Shown here: positions 1 to 6,724 of the stretch, piece by piece
How positions within the stretch are numbered: the first letter of the stretch is position 1
How the letters are laid out: each line of letters begins with the position of its first letter
From: CAZOWL01 sp964583605
GTDB taxonomy: Bacteria > Pseudomonadota > Gammaproteobacteria > Chromatiales > Chromatiaceae
Length of the DNA stretch: 10,705 bases
Assembly (NCBI GenBank): GCA_964583605.1
Contig: CAZOWL010000120.1
Location: forward strand, 1-10,705
Reading direction: 5' to 3'
Program-made: the position numbers and the translations under genes
Notes under the pieces: generated by a model
The model's input: only the letters and a program-made list of their open reading frames with translations
Databases searched by the model: none
Told to the model about the DNA's origin: nothing

Positions 1-421
1 ACGCCAGGGCCTGCCGGCACGCCATATTGGCGATGTTGCGCATGTGCATCGGCCCCATGCAGCGGGCGTTATAGCCGGCGACATCGGCGTAGGTGCGATC
101 GATCTCCACATCCTGTTGCGTGCGGGTCGAAAGGAGATCGTGGAACTGCAGGCCGGTGATCGCCAGCACCGGCACACCGTCGAGCTTAGCGTCGTAGAGC
201 CCGTTGATCATGTGCAGCGCACCCGGGCCGGAGGTGGCCACGCAGACGCCAAGCTTGCCGGTGTACTTGGCGTAGCCGCAGGCGGCCAACGCGGCCGTCT
301 CCTCGTGGCGAACCTGCACGAAGGAGATCTCGTCCCGTCGTTTGCGAAAGGCCCCGATGATGCCATTGACGCCGTCACCGGGCAGACCGAAGAGGGTGTT
401 CACGCCCCAATCGACGAGCAC
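1..421 (-). CDS. Thiamine-diphosphate-dependent enzyme, pyruvate oxidase/acetolactate synthase family, partial
   Basis: The minus strand encodes about 140 residues of the N-terminal domain of a TPP-dependent enzyme; the rest lies beyond the left edge. Visible motifs, from the N-terminus, are DWGVNTLFGLPGDGVNGI, then RHEETAALAACGYAK, where the Glu is the conserved cofactor-activating residue, then TSGPGALHMINGLYDAKLDG and PVLAITG. This pattern is closest to pyruvate oxidase or pyruvate:quinone dehydrogenase (PoxB-like) proteins rather than biosynthetic acetolactate synthase, but the substrate cannot be fixed from this part. Family members normally carry about ten more residues before the DWGV motif. 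Here the frame upstream of 421 has no ATG before a stop at 482-484, and the only near start is GTG at 419-421. Either it starts at that GTG and is slightly short, or its 5' end has been replaced. It is divergent from the universal stress protein gene. Confidence 0.85.
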   Translation of the reverse strand, partial: MLVDWGVNTLFGLPGDGVNGIIGAFRKRRDEISFVQVRHEETAALAACGYAKYTGKLGVCVATSGPGALHMINGLYDAKLDGVPVLAITGLQFHDLLSTRTQQDVEIDRTYADVAGYNARCMGPMHMRNIANMACRQALA

Positions 422-557
422 GATTGATACCGCAGGCTGTCGAGGGAGGGTATCGAGGGTTCGTCGCGAGCAAGGCCGTAACTATGGCACAGGGCCATCC
501 AGACCTCGCGCAGCAGGCTGTCCGTGAAATTGGCGCGAGGTCGCTAGATACAGAGCC

Positions 558-562
558 GAAGG
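558..562 (+). promoter_or_regulatory. Ribosome-binding site supporting an ATA start at 570
   Basis: GAAGG at 558-562 ends 7 bases before the ATA codon at 570. That is a normal Shine-Dalgarno spacing. No comparable purine-rich motif precedes the alternative GTG at 609. Confidence 0.4.
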
Positions 563-569
563 TCGCTAA

Positions 570-1550
570 ATAAAGCGCTTCAAGAATATTCTCTATGTCG
601 TCGACCCGGTGGAGGACTCCCCTTGTGCGTTAGAGCGTGCTGTCGCCCTCGCGGAGACCAACCAGGCACAGCTCACCATCGCAGCGGTCGGTGAGCGGCT
701 GCCGTCAGGCATCGAGCTGCCTGGGGGCGCGTTGGAGGGCGAGACACTGCAGCGTGCCATCGTCGCCGGCCTGCAGCGGCGCCTCGACGAGATCGTTGGC
801 AGCAGGAGCAGTGGCCTCGGCATCCGCGCGCGAGTGCTGACCGGCACACTCTTCCTCGAGGTCATCCGGGAGGTATTGCGCAACCATCACGATCTGGTGA
901 TGAAGTGCGTCGAGGGTACCCCCTCGGCTGGCCGGCTTTTCGGCAGCCAGGATCTCCACTTGCTGCGCAAGTGTCCCTGCCCGGTCTGGCTCAGTCGCAC
1001 GATGCCGGCGGGGGGCTATCGCTGCATCGCGGCTGCGGTCGATGTCGACCCCTTCGGCTCGCCGCATGAGCTCCAGACCCGCCGGGAGTTCAATGTGCGC
1101 CTTGTCGAGCTGGCCGCGTCACTGGCGATTGCCGAGTTCGCAGAGCTGCATATTGCCCATGCGTGGAATGCGCCTGGTGAAGGGCTGATGCGCGGCGGCA
1201 TGGTATCGATGGCGGCGGCCCAGATCGATGCCTATGTCGAGACCGAGCGCACCCGTCGCACCGAGGAGTTGACTGCCCTGCTGGAGGCAGCCCGCCGGCG
1301 CATCGGTCAGGAGGCGCTCGACTGGCTGCGCCCGACGCTGCATTTGGAGAAGGGCAAGCCGAGCGAGCAGCTGCCCGCGCTGACCGAACGCATTGGCGCC
1401 GATCTGCTGGTCCTCGGTACGGCCGGACGCAGTGGCATACCCGGTCTCCTGATCGGGAATACGGCCGAGGCCCTGCTGCAGCGCATCACCTGCGCCGTGC
1501 TGGCATTGAAGCCGCAGGACTTCGTGACGCCGGTAACGCTGCCGAGCTGA
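570..1550 (+). CDS. Universal stress protein, tandem UspA domains (UspE-like)
   Basis: This is a cytoplasmic stress protein with two UspA-fold domains, about 326 residues, close to the 316 of E. coli UspE. The first domain begins KRFKNILYVVDP and ends in LLRKCPCPVWL, the usual end of a UspE first domain. The second ends with GTAGRSGIPGLLIGNTAE, the nucleotide-binding G-2x-G-9x-G signature of ATP-binding Usp proteins, followed by a short tail. The beta strand beginning each Usp domain starts right after the initiator in homologues. The frame that gives this strand opens at 570 with ATA, preceded by an in-frame stop (567-569). The first conventional start, GTG at 609, would remove that strand. 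I therefore place the start at the ATA, as an AUA initiator or a mutated ATG. No operon partner is visible; the next gene is about 300 bp away. Confidence 0.85.
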   Translation: MKRFKNILYVVDPVEDSPCALERAVALAETNQAQLTIAAVGERLPSGIELPGGALEGETLQRAIVAGLQRRLDEIVGSRSSGLGIRARVLTGTLFLEVIREVLRNHHDLVMKCVEGTPSAGRLFGSQDLHLLRKCPCPVWLSRTMPAGGYRCIAAAVDVDPFGSPHELQTRREFNVRLVELAASLAIAEFAELHIAHAWNAPGEGLMRGGMVSMAAAQIDAYVETERTRRTEELTALLEAARRRIGQEALDWLRPTLHLEKGKPSEQLPALTERIGADLLVLGTAGRSGIPGLLIGNTAEALLQRITCAVLALKPQDFVTPVTLPS

Positions 1551-1786
1551 GCCTGGGCGAGCGCGCCACTCGATCAGATTGCCTGGGCCAGATCGTCAGG
1601 CCTTGCGTGGCGCCCTGCTGCATTTGACGCGCCGAATGGGTCAATTGCACCAACTGGGTCGGCCTGCAACCCGCTCGACCTGACTGCGGCGAGCAGCGCC
1701 TTTGATGCCTTGGGGCGCCGCTGAGCGCCCTCGACACCGGGCCCCGTTGGCCTGCCGTGAACAACAGCCGTGTCTTCGCCACGGAA

Positions 1787-1814
1787 CCCGCCACACCGAG
1801 CCCGCCACACCGAG
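1787..1814. repeat. Exact tandem duplication of a 14-bp unit
   Basis: The unit cccgccacaccgag occurs at 1787-1800 and again at 1801-1814 with no mismatch. It is non-coding and resembles the slippage-type 13-bp duplication inside the thiolase gene. Confidence 0.9.
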
Positions 1815-1833
1815 CCAGGCACCCATTGGCACA

Positions 1834-1845
1834 CCGTTTGAACGG
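1834..1845. promoter_or_regulatory. Short dyad upstream of the fadE remnant, possible operator
   Basis: CCGTTtgAACGG is a 5+5 bp inverted repeat with a 2-base spacer, ending 8 bases before the ATG at 1854. It could be an operator or a small hairpin over the ribosome-binding region. It matches neither the FadR nor the PsrA consensus I know, and 5-bp arms can arise by chance. Confidence 0.2.
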
Positions 1846-1853
1846 GTAACGGC

Positions 1854-3409
1854 ATGGCACTGCGGCGCAACCGACTCACCAAGCCCGTCTTCGCATGGGC
1901 AAAGCGGGTGTTCCCGACACTCTCCGAGACCGAGCGGGAGGCGCTTGCCGCCGGCGATGTGTGGTGGGATGCGGAGCTCTTCACCGGGGATCCCGGTTGG
2001 ACCAAGCTCCGGCAGACCCGTCGCCCGACGCTCTCCGACGAGGAGCGCGCCTTCCTGGACGGACCGGTGGAAGCGCTCTGCCGCATGGTCGATGACTGGA
2101 CCATCAACTGGGCGCTCGGGGATCTGCCGCCGGATGTCTGCGAGCTCCTCAAGGAGAAGCGCTGCGCAGCAGGAGCGCTGGCTACCCCGGCTGGCGGACG
2201 GCCGGGAGATCCCCTGCTTCGGTCTGACGAGCCCTCAGGCGGGCTCGGACGCCGCCTCGATGACTGACTACGGCATCGTTTGCGAGGGTGACTACCAGGG
2301 CGCGGCGGTCCTCGGCATCCGCCTCAATTGGCAGAAGCGCTACATCACCCTTGGACCGGTCGCAACGGTCCTCGGGCTGGCCTTCAAGCTCTACGACCCC
2401 GACAACTACCTCGGCCGCGGTCGCGAGCTGGGGATCACGCTCGCGCTCGTGCCAACCCACCTCGAGGGCATCGAGATCGGCCGCCGCCACCTCCCTGCCC
2501 ATCAGTGCTTCCAGAATGGACCCAACCGGGGGCGGGACGTCTTCATCCCGCTCGATCACGTCATCGGCGGCAAGGAGCAGGTCGGCCACGGCTGGAGGAT
2601 GCTGATGGCCGCTCTGGCCGCCGGGCGCGGCATCTCGCTGCCGTCACTATCGGCATCCGCTGCGGCCTTCACGGCACGGACGACCGGGGCATATGCCCGG
2701 GTCCGCGAGCAGTTCGGGATCTCGATCGCAAAGTTCGAGGGGATCCAGAACCGGCTCGGTCGCATGGCCGCCGCAGCCTACGAGCTCGACGCGGCACGGA
2801 CGCTGACCTGCGCCGGTCTCGATCAGGGCCGCAAGCCGGCCGTGATCTCCGCGATGATGAAGGCCCACGCGACCGAGATGATGCGGCGCTCGGTCAACGA
2901 TGCGATGGACGTCCATGCCGGCAAGGCGATCATGGACGGCCCAAGGAACTACCTGGGCAATCTGTACCGCAACGCGCCCATCGGCGTCACCGTCGAAGGA
3001 GATGCTCTCCGCGCGCCTCGGCGACATCCTGACGAAGCTCTACTTCCTCTCCGCCGTACTGAAGCGCTGGGAAGGCGACGGCGCGCACCGCGAAGACCTC
3101 CCGCTCGTCGAGTACTGCGTCCGCGAGGGCTGCTGCGTGATCGAGCAGCGCTACGAATCCGTGTTGCGAAACCTGCCTGCCCGCCCGGTTGCGTGGCTGA
3201 TCCGCATGCTCGTCATGCCGCTCGGCGCGCGCGCGTCAGGTGCATCCGATGCCACCACCCGGACCTGCGCCGCGATCCTTTCGAGCTCCTCGGCGCAGCG
3301 CGAGCGGCTCACGGCGGCACTGCATTTGGGCAGCGACGGCGATGCCGTGCACACACTCGAGCAGGCCTTCGAGGCGGTCCTCGCGACCTCCGAGCTGCGC
3401 AAGCGATTG
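1854..3409 (+). pseudogene. fadE: Acyl-CoA dehydrogenase FadE, internally deleted and frameshifted
   Basis: FadE catalyses the first, FAD-dependent step of fatty-acid beta-oxidation (acyl-CoA to trans-2-enoyl-CoA). Three collinear pieces in changing frames match it. Piece one (1854-2162, about 103 residues) starts MALRRNRLTKPVF and ends LLKEKR. Piece two (2164-3000, about 279 residues) runs from QQERWLPRLADG through CFGLTSPQAGSDAA, the dehydrogenase core and TTGAYARVREQFG to APIGVTVEG. Piece three (2996-3409) is the C-terminal FadE extension, from LSARLGDIL to ATSELRKRL. Against E. coli FadE (recalled, about 814 residues), about 57 residues are missing between pieces one and two and about 106 between two and three. 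The N-terminal membrane segment and roughly the last 70 residues are also absent. The last piece reads straight into thiolase sequence. A functional product is very unlikely. Family assignment is secure; gap sizes are estimates. Confidence 0.88.
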
Positions 3410-3515
3410 CAATGCGGACGACCGCTGCTGCTGCGTCAGCCCTTCGCTAGCGCTGCAATCGACCTCGTCATCCTCGGCTGCGTGAACGTGCCGTCCGAGG
3501 AGATGAACCCGGCAG
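3410..3515 (+). pseudogene. Detached N-terminal piece of the thiolase, fused in frame behind FadE
   Basis: CGRPLLLRQPF, then IDLVILGCVNVPSEEMNPA, is the segment that precedes the active-site Cys region in proteobacterial acetyl-CoA acetyltransferases. It is in the same frame as the FadE C-terminal piece, with no stop or start between them. The thiolase initiator and roughly its first 30 residues, which should begin with a VDGARTPF-like strand, are missing together with the FadE tail and the intergenic spacer. The frame is then thrown off by the 13-bp duplication at 3501-3526. Confidence 0.8.
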
Positions 3516-3526
3516 ATGAACCCGGC
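3501..3526. repeat. 13-bp tandem duplication that frameshifts the thiolase
   Basis: The unit agatgaacccggc is present twice, at 3501-3513 and 3514-3526, with no mismatch. Removing one copy restores a continuous thiolase reading frame (SEEMNPARVAALRLGLG). Thirteen is not a multiple of three, so this duplication is the direct cause of the frameshift. It also creates a second ATG, at 3516. Confidence 0.93.
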
Positions 3527-4610
3527 GCGTGTGGCGGCATTGCGTCTCGGCCTTGGCGAGGACATGCCGGCCTTCACCGTCCAGATCAACTGCGGCTCGG
3601 GTATGCAGTCCATCGACACTGCGTTCAAGTACATCCGCGACGGCGCCGCAGAGATGGTACTCGCCGGCGGGACCGAGGCGCTCAGCCATGCGCCGCTCCT
3701 ATTCCGCCAGAGCGCGGTGCGCTGGCTTGCGTCGTTGCGCAAGGCACGGTCCTTGGGGGCACGGGTAAAGGTATTGTCGGGATTCCGGCCGCGCTATCTC
3801 AAACCGGTCATCGGGCTGGCCCGCGGCCTGACCGACCCAGTCGTCGACATGAACATGAGCCAGACGGCCGAGAAGCTGGCCTTCGAGCTCGACATCGCCC
3901 GCGAGGACGCCGATCGCTATGCGGTGGCGAGTCACATCCGCCTCAAGCGCGCCCAGGACGAGGGCTGGCTGCGGGGCGAGGTGCTGCCGGCCTTCGCCCG
4001 CGATGGCCGGGTCTATGACGCCGACGATGGGGTTCGGCCGGACACCTCGGTCGACCAGCTCGCGCGGCTGAAGCCCGCATTCGAGCGCCCCTACGGTAAG
4101 GTCACCGCAGGGAATTCCTCGCAGATTACCGATGGGGCGTGCTGGGTGCTGGTCGTCTCCGAGGCCGCAGTGGCAAGTCATCGCCTGAAGCCGCTGGCCG
4201 TGATCCGCGATTCGAGCTGGCGCGCGCTCGACCCCGCGATCATGGGTCTGGCCCCGGTGTTGTGCTCGACCGCGCTGATGCGGCACCACCAGCTAGAGAT
4301 GGCCGACATCGACCTCTGGGAAATCAATGAGGCGTTCGCCGCGCAGGTCCTGGCCTGTCTGAAGGTCTGGGACAGCGAGGAGCTCTGCCAGGAGATCCTC
4401 GGCCTCGAGGCACCGCTCGGCGGGCCCGCCCAAGAACGGCTCAATGTCGACGGCGGCGCCATCAGTCTCGGCCATCCGGTCGGTACGAGCGGCAACCGGA
4501 TCGTGCTGCACCTCGCGCGGACCCTGCTGCGGCTCGGCAAGCAACGGGGCATCGCGTCCGAATGTATCGGCGGGGGGCAAGGCGGTGCGATGTTGATCGA
4601 GCGGGCATGA
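3516..4610 (+). CDS. Acetyl-CoA C-acetyltransferase (thiolase), N-terminally truncated reading frame
   Basis: Thiolase performs the last, CoA-dependent cleavage of beta-oxidation. The open frame from the ATG in the second duplicated unit is 364 residues. It retains the nucleophilic Cys (INCGSGMQS, Cys26 here), the NEAF motif (271-274), the GHP histidine (His320) and the C-terminal catalytic Cys in CIGGGQGG (Cys350). The whole catalytic set is therefore present. About 60 N-terminal residues of the family are missing or out of frame, including the first core beta-alpha unit, so correct folding is doubtful. An AGGAG motif at 3498-3502 lies 13 bases before the ATG, so reinitiation is possible but not favoured. 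The stop TGA overlaps the ribosome-binding site of the next gene, showing original operon coupling. I consider this a probable pseudogene with an intact 3' body. Confidence 0.85.
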   Translation: MNPARVAALRLGLGEDMPAFTVQINCGSGMQSIDTAFKYIRDGAAEMVLAGGTEALSHAPLLFRQSAVRWLASLRKARSLGARVKVLSGFRPRYLKPVIGLARGLTDPVVDMNMSQTAEKLAFELDIAREDADRYAVASHIRLKRAQDEGWLRGEVLPAFARDGRVYDADDGVRPDTSVDQLARLKPAFERPYGKVTAGNSSQITDGACWVLVVSEAAVASHRLKPLAVIRDSSWRALDPAIMGLAPVLCSTALMRHHQLEMADIDLWEINEAFAAQVLACLKVWDSEELCQEILGLEAPLGGPAQERLNVDGGAISLGHPVGTSGNRIVLHLARTLLRLGKQRGIASECIGGGQGGAMLIERA

Positions 4611-4614
4611 GGAG
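4609..4614 (+). promoter_or_regulatory. Ribosome-binding site of the bifunctional beta-oxidation gene
   Basis: GAGGAG overlaps the thiolase stop codon and ends 9 bases before the ATG at 4624. This supports translational coupling and the choice of the first of the two adjacent ATG-type starts. Confidence 0.6.
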
Positions 4615-4623
4615 CAGTGGGCG

Positions 4624-6711
4624 ATGATGAGCATGATCTTGCACAGGGTCGAGAGTCACAGGAAACACCGCGAGCGGCGCAGCGAACAGGCCATCCCGGA
4701 CATCGAGACCTGGCGCCGGTCGCGGGACGACGATGGTACGATCTGGCTGGTCCTCGATCGGGCGCAGTCGCGCACCAACACCCTCTCATCCACCATCCTC
4801 GGCGAGCTCGACAGGCTCCTGGACCGGATCGAGCCCGACAGGCCTCGGGCGCTCGTGATCCGATCGGGCAAAGAGCATGGCTTCTGCGCCGGCGGCGACA
4901 TCGACGAGTTTGCCGCGATCGAGGATCCGCAGGAGCTCACCGCCTTCCTGGAGCGCGGACACGCGGTCCTCGATCGACTCGAGGGACTGCCGATCCCGAC
5001 CATCGCCGTGATCCACGGCTACTGTCTGGGCGGCGGCCTGGAGCTGGCGCTGGCCTGCGATGAGCGGATCGGTCTCAATGATCTGAAGACCGGCTTCCCG
5101 GAGGTCAAGATCGGCCTGCACCCGGGGCTTGGCGGCACCTTTCGCGCCCCAGGGACGGTCGATCCGATCCAGGCGATGACGATGATGCTGACGGGGAGGA
5201 CCGTCTACGGGAAGAAGAACCGTAGCATCGGCCTCGTCGCCGACCTGGTCGAGCCGCGCCATATGCGCGCCGCGGTGGCTGCGGCCGTCGACGGCCAGGT
5301 GACCGCCAAGCGATACCGCTGGAAGCAGCGGGCCCTTGGCCTCGAGCCGGTGCGCCGCTTCGCCGCGGATCGCATGCGGGACAGGACTCAGGACAAGGCC
5401 CCACCTGAGCATTACCCCGCCCCCTATGCGCTGCTGGATCTGTGGCAGCAGCACGGCAAGGATCGCCAGCGGAGCCGGCACGAGGAGAGCGCCTCTTTCG
5501 GCAGGCTCCTGCAGACGGACACCGCGCGCAACCTGATCCGCGTCTTCTCGCTGCGTCGGAAGATGAAGGCCTTGGGCGCCGGTGCATCCGTCGTCCGCCA
5601 TGTGCACGTGGTCGGTGCCGGCCAAATGGGCGCCGACATCGCCGGCTGGTGTGCGCTCCAGGGACTGCGTACGACGCTCTCCGACATGAGTGCCGAACCG
5701 CTCGGCGCCGCGATACGCAGGACTGAGCGCCTTTGCCGGGGCGAGCACAAGGACTCGATCGAGACACGCGAGGCGCTCGATCGCCTGGTGCCCGACCTCG
5801 GCAACGCCGGTATCGCAAAGGCGGATCTGATCATCGAGGCCGTGCCCGAATCGCTCGAGATCAAGAAGAAGGTCTACGAGACCGTCGGTCAGCAGATGCG
5901 CGAAGGCGCGATCCTCGCGACCAATACTTCGAGCATTCGCCTCGAGGAGCTCCGCGAGCACGTCGCCGCGCCGGAGCGCTTCGCCGGCCTGCATTTCTTC
6001 AACCCGGTCGCAAAGATGCTCGTTGTCGAGGTCGTCCGTCACGAGGCCACCGACACCGGCACCGCCGAGGCGTTGCAGGCCTTCTGCACGCGCATCGGCA
6101 AGCTGCCCGTCCCGGTCCGCAGTTATCCCGGCTTTCTCGTCAACCGCGCTCTGATGCCCTACCTGCTCGAGGCCTTGGTCCTGATCGAGGAAGGGATCGC
6201 CAAGGAGACCATCGATCAGGCCGCGCGCGGTTTCGGGATGCCGATGGGGCCGATCGAGCTGGCCGACCAGGTGGGGCTGGATATCTGTCTCGACGTGGGG
6301 AGGATGCTCAAGGCATCGCTCGCCAAGCCGATGCCGGAGCTGCCGGAGTGGCTGGAGCAGAAGGTCGAGAACGGCGCGCTCGGCAAGAAGACCGGACAGG
6401 GCTTCTATCGCTGGAAGGAGGGCCAGCCACAGAAGGAAAAGGGGGCTCCGGGGCCCACCGAGGCGATGACCGACCGGCTCATGCTGCCGCTCCTCGATGC
6501 CTGCGTCGAATGCCACCGCGAGGGTGTCGTAGAGGACCCGGACCTGATCGACGGGGCCCTGATCTTCGGCGCCGGCTTCGCGCCTTTCCGCGGCGGGCCG
6601 ATCCATTACGCCGGGAGGCGGGGCATGGAAGGGATAATCGCGCGCCTCAAGGACCTCGCCAAAGAGCACGGCAGGCGCTTCGAGCCGGATCCCGGCTGGG
6701 CAAAGCTCTAA
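4624..6711 (+). CDS. Bifunctional enoyl-CoA hydratase/3-hydroxyacyl-CoA dehydrogenase (FadB/FadJ-like)
   Basis: The 695-residue protein hydrates trans-2-enoyl-CoA and oxidises the resulting 3-hydroxyacyl-CoA with NAD, the second and third steps of beta-oxidation. Domain order is crotonase first (about 28-270), then NAD-binding (about 325-500), then two C-terminal dehydrogenase domains. The crotonase part has the oxyanion motif GFCAGGDI (86-93) and both catalytic glutamates, in GGGLEL (Glu140) and FPEVKIGL (Glu160). The dehydrogenase part has the Rossmann loop GAGQMG (331-336), NTSSI, and the catalytic pair His457 (LHFFNP) and Glu469, spaced 12 apart as I recall for E. coli FadB. Length is close to E. 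coli FadJ (714). No internal gap is apparent, unlike both upstream genes. About 25 charged residues precede the usual family start, but the ribosome-binding site supports 4624. I cannot separate FadB-type from FadJ-type by eye. Confidence 0.93.
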   Translation: MMSMILHRVESHRKHRERRSEQAIPDIETWRRSRDDDGTIWLVLDRAQSRTNTLSSTILGELDRLLDRIEPDRPRALVIRSGKEHGFCAGGDIDEFAAIEDPQELTAFLERGHAVLDRLEGLPIPTIAVIHGYCLGGGLELALACDERIGLNDLKTGFPEVKIGLHPGLGGTFRAPGTVDPIQAMTMMLTGRTVYGKKNRSIGLVADLVEPRHMRAAVAAAVDGQVTAKRYRWKQRALGLEPVRRFAADRMRDRTQDKAPPEHYPAPYALLDLWQQHGKDRQRSRHEESASFGRLLQTDTARNLIRVFSLRRKMKALGAGASVVRHVHVVGAGQMGADIAGWCALQGLRTTLSDMSAEPLGAAIRRTERLCRGEHKDSIETREALDRLVPDLGNAGIAKADLIIEAVPESLEIKKKVYETVGQQMREGAILATNTSSIRLEELREHVAAPERFAGLHFFNPVAKMLVVEVVRHEATDTGTAEALQAFCTRIGKLPVPVRSYPGFLVNRALMPYLLEALVLIEEGIAKETIDQAARGFGMPMGPIELADQVGLDICLDVGRMLKASLAKPMPELPEWLEQKVENGALGKKTGQGFYRWKEGQPQKEKGAPGPTEAMTDRLMLPLLDACVECHREGVVEDPDLIDGALIFGAGFAPFRGGPIHYAGRRGMEGIIARLKDLAKEHGRRFEPDPGWAKL

Positions 6712-6724
6712 GTCCTCCGCTGCC

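Larger units (their letters stand above)
1551..1853. other. Intergenic region before the fad cluster, no gene recognised
   Basis: This stretch lies between the stress protein and the fadE remnant. All frames are interrupted or read as low-information shadow peptides, and I recognise no protein family. It holds an exact 14-bp tandem repeat and a short dyad just before the fadE start, both listed separately. Any fad promoter should lie here, but I see no convincing -35/-10 pair. Confidence 0.5.

Noticed and set aside
1652..1668. A FadR-like operator beginning aactgggtcgg upstream of fadE
   Set aside because: Only about 10 of 15 defined positions fit the FadR consensus as I recall it, and the dyad symmetry is poor. 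A chance match is likely in GC-rich DNA.
1787..1814. A CRISPR or satellite array
   Set aside because: Only two abutting copies without spacers. Neither this nor any other repeat in the window has the periodic repeat-spacer pattern of CRISPR.
1702..3450. A 582-residue plus-strand open frame across the fadE region
   Set aside because: Only its middle (2164-3000) is real FadE sequence. The ends are out-of-frame reading of flanking sequence joined by the deletions, so it is not a genuine gene.
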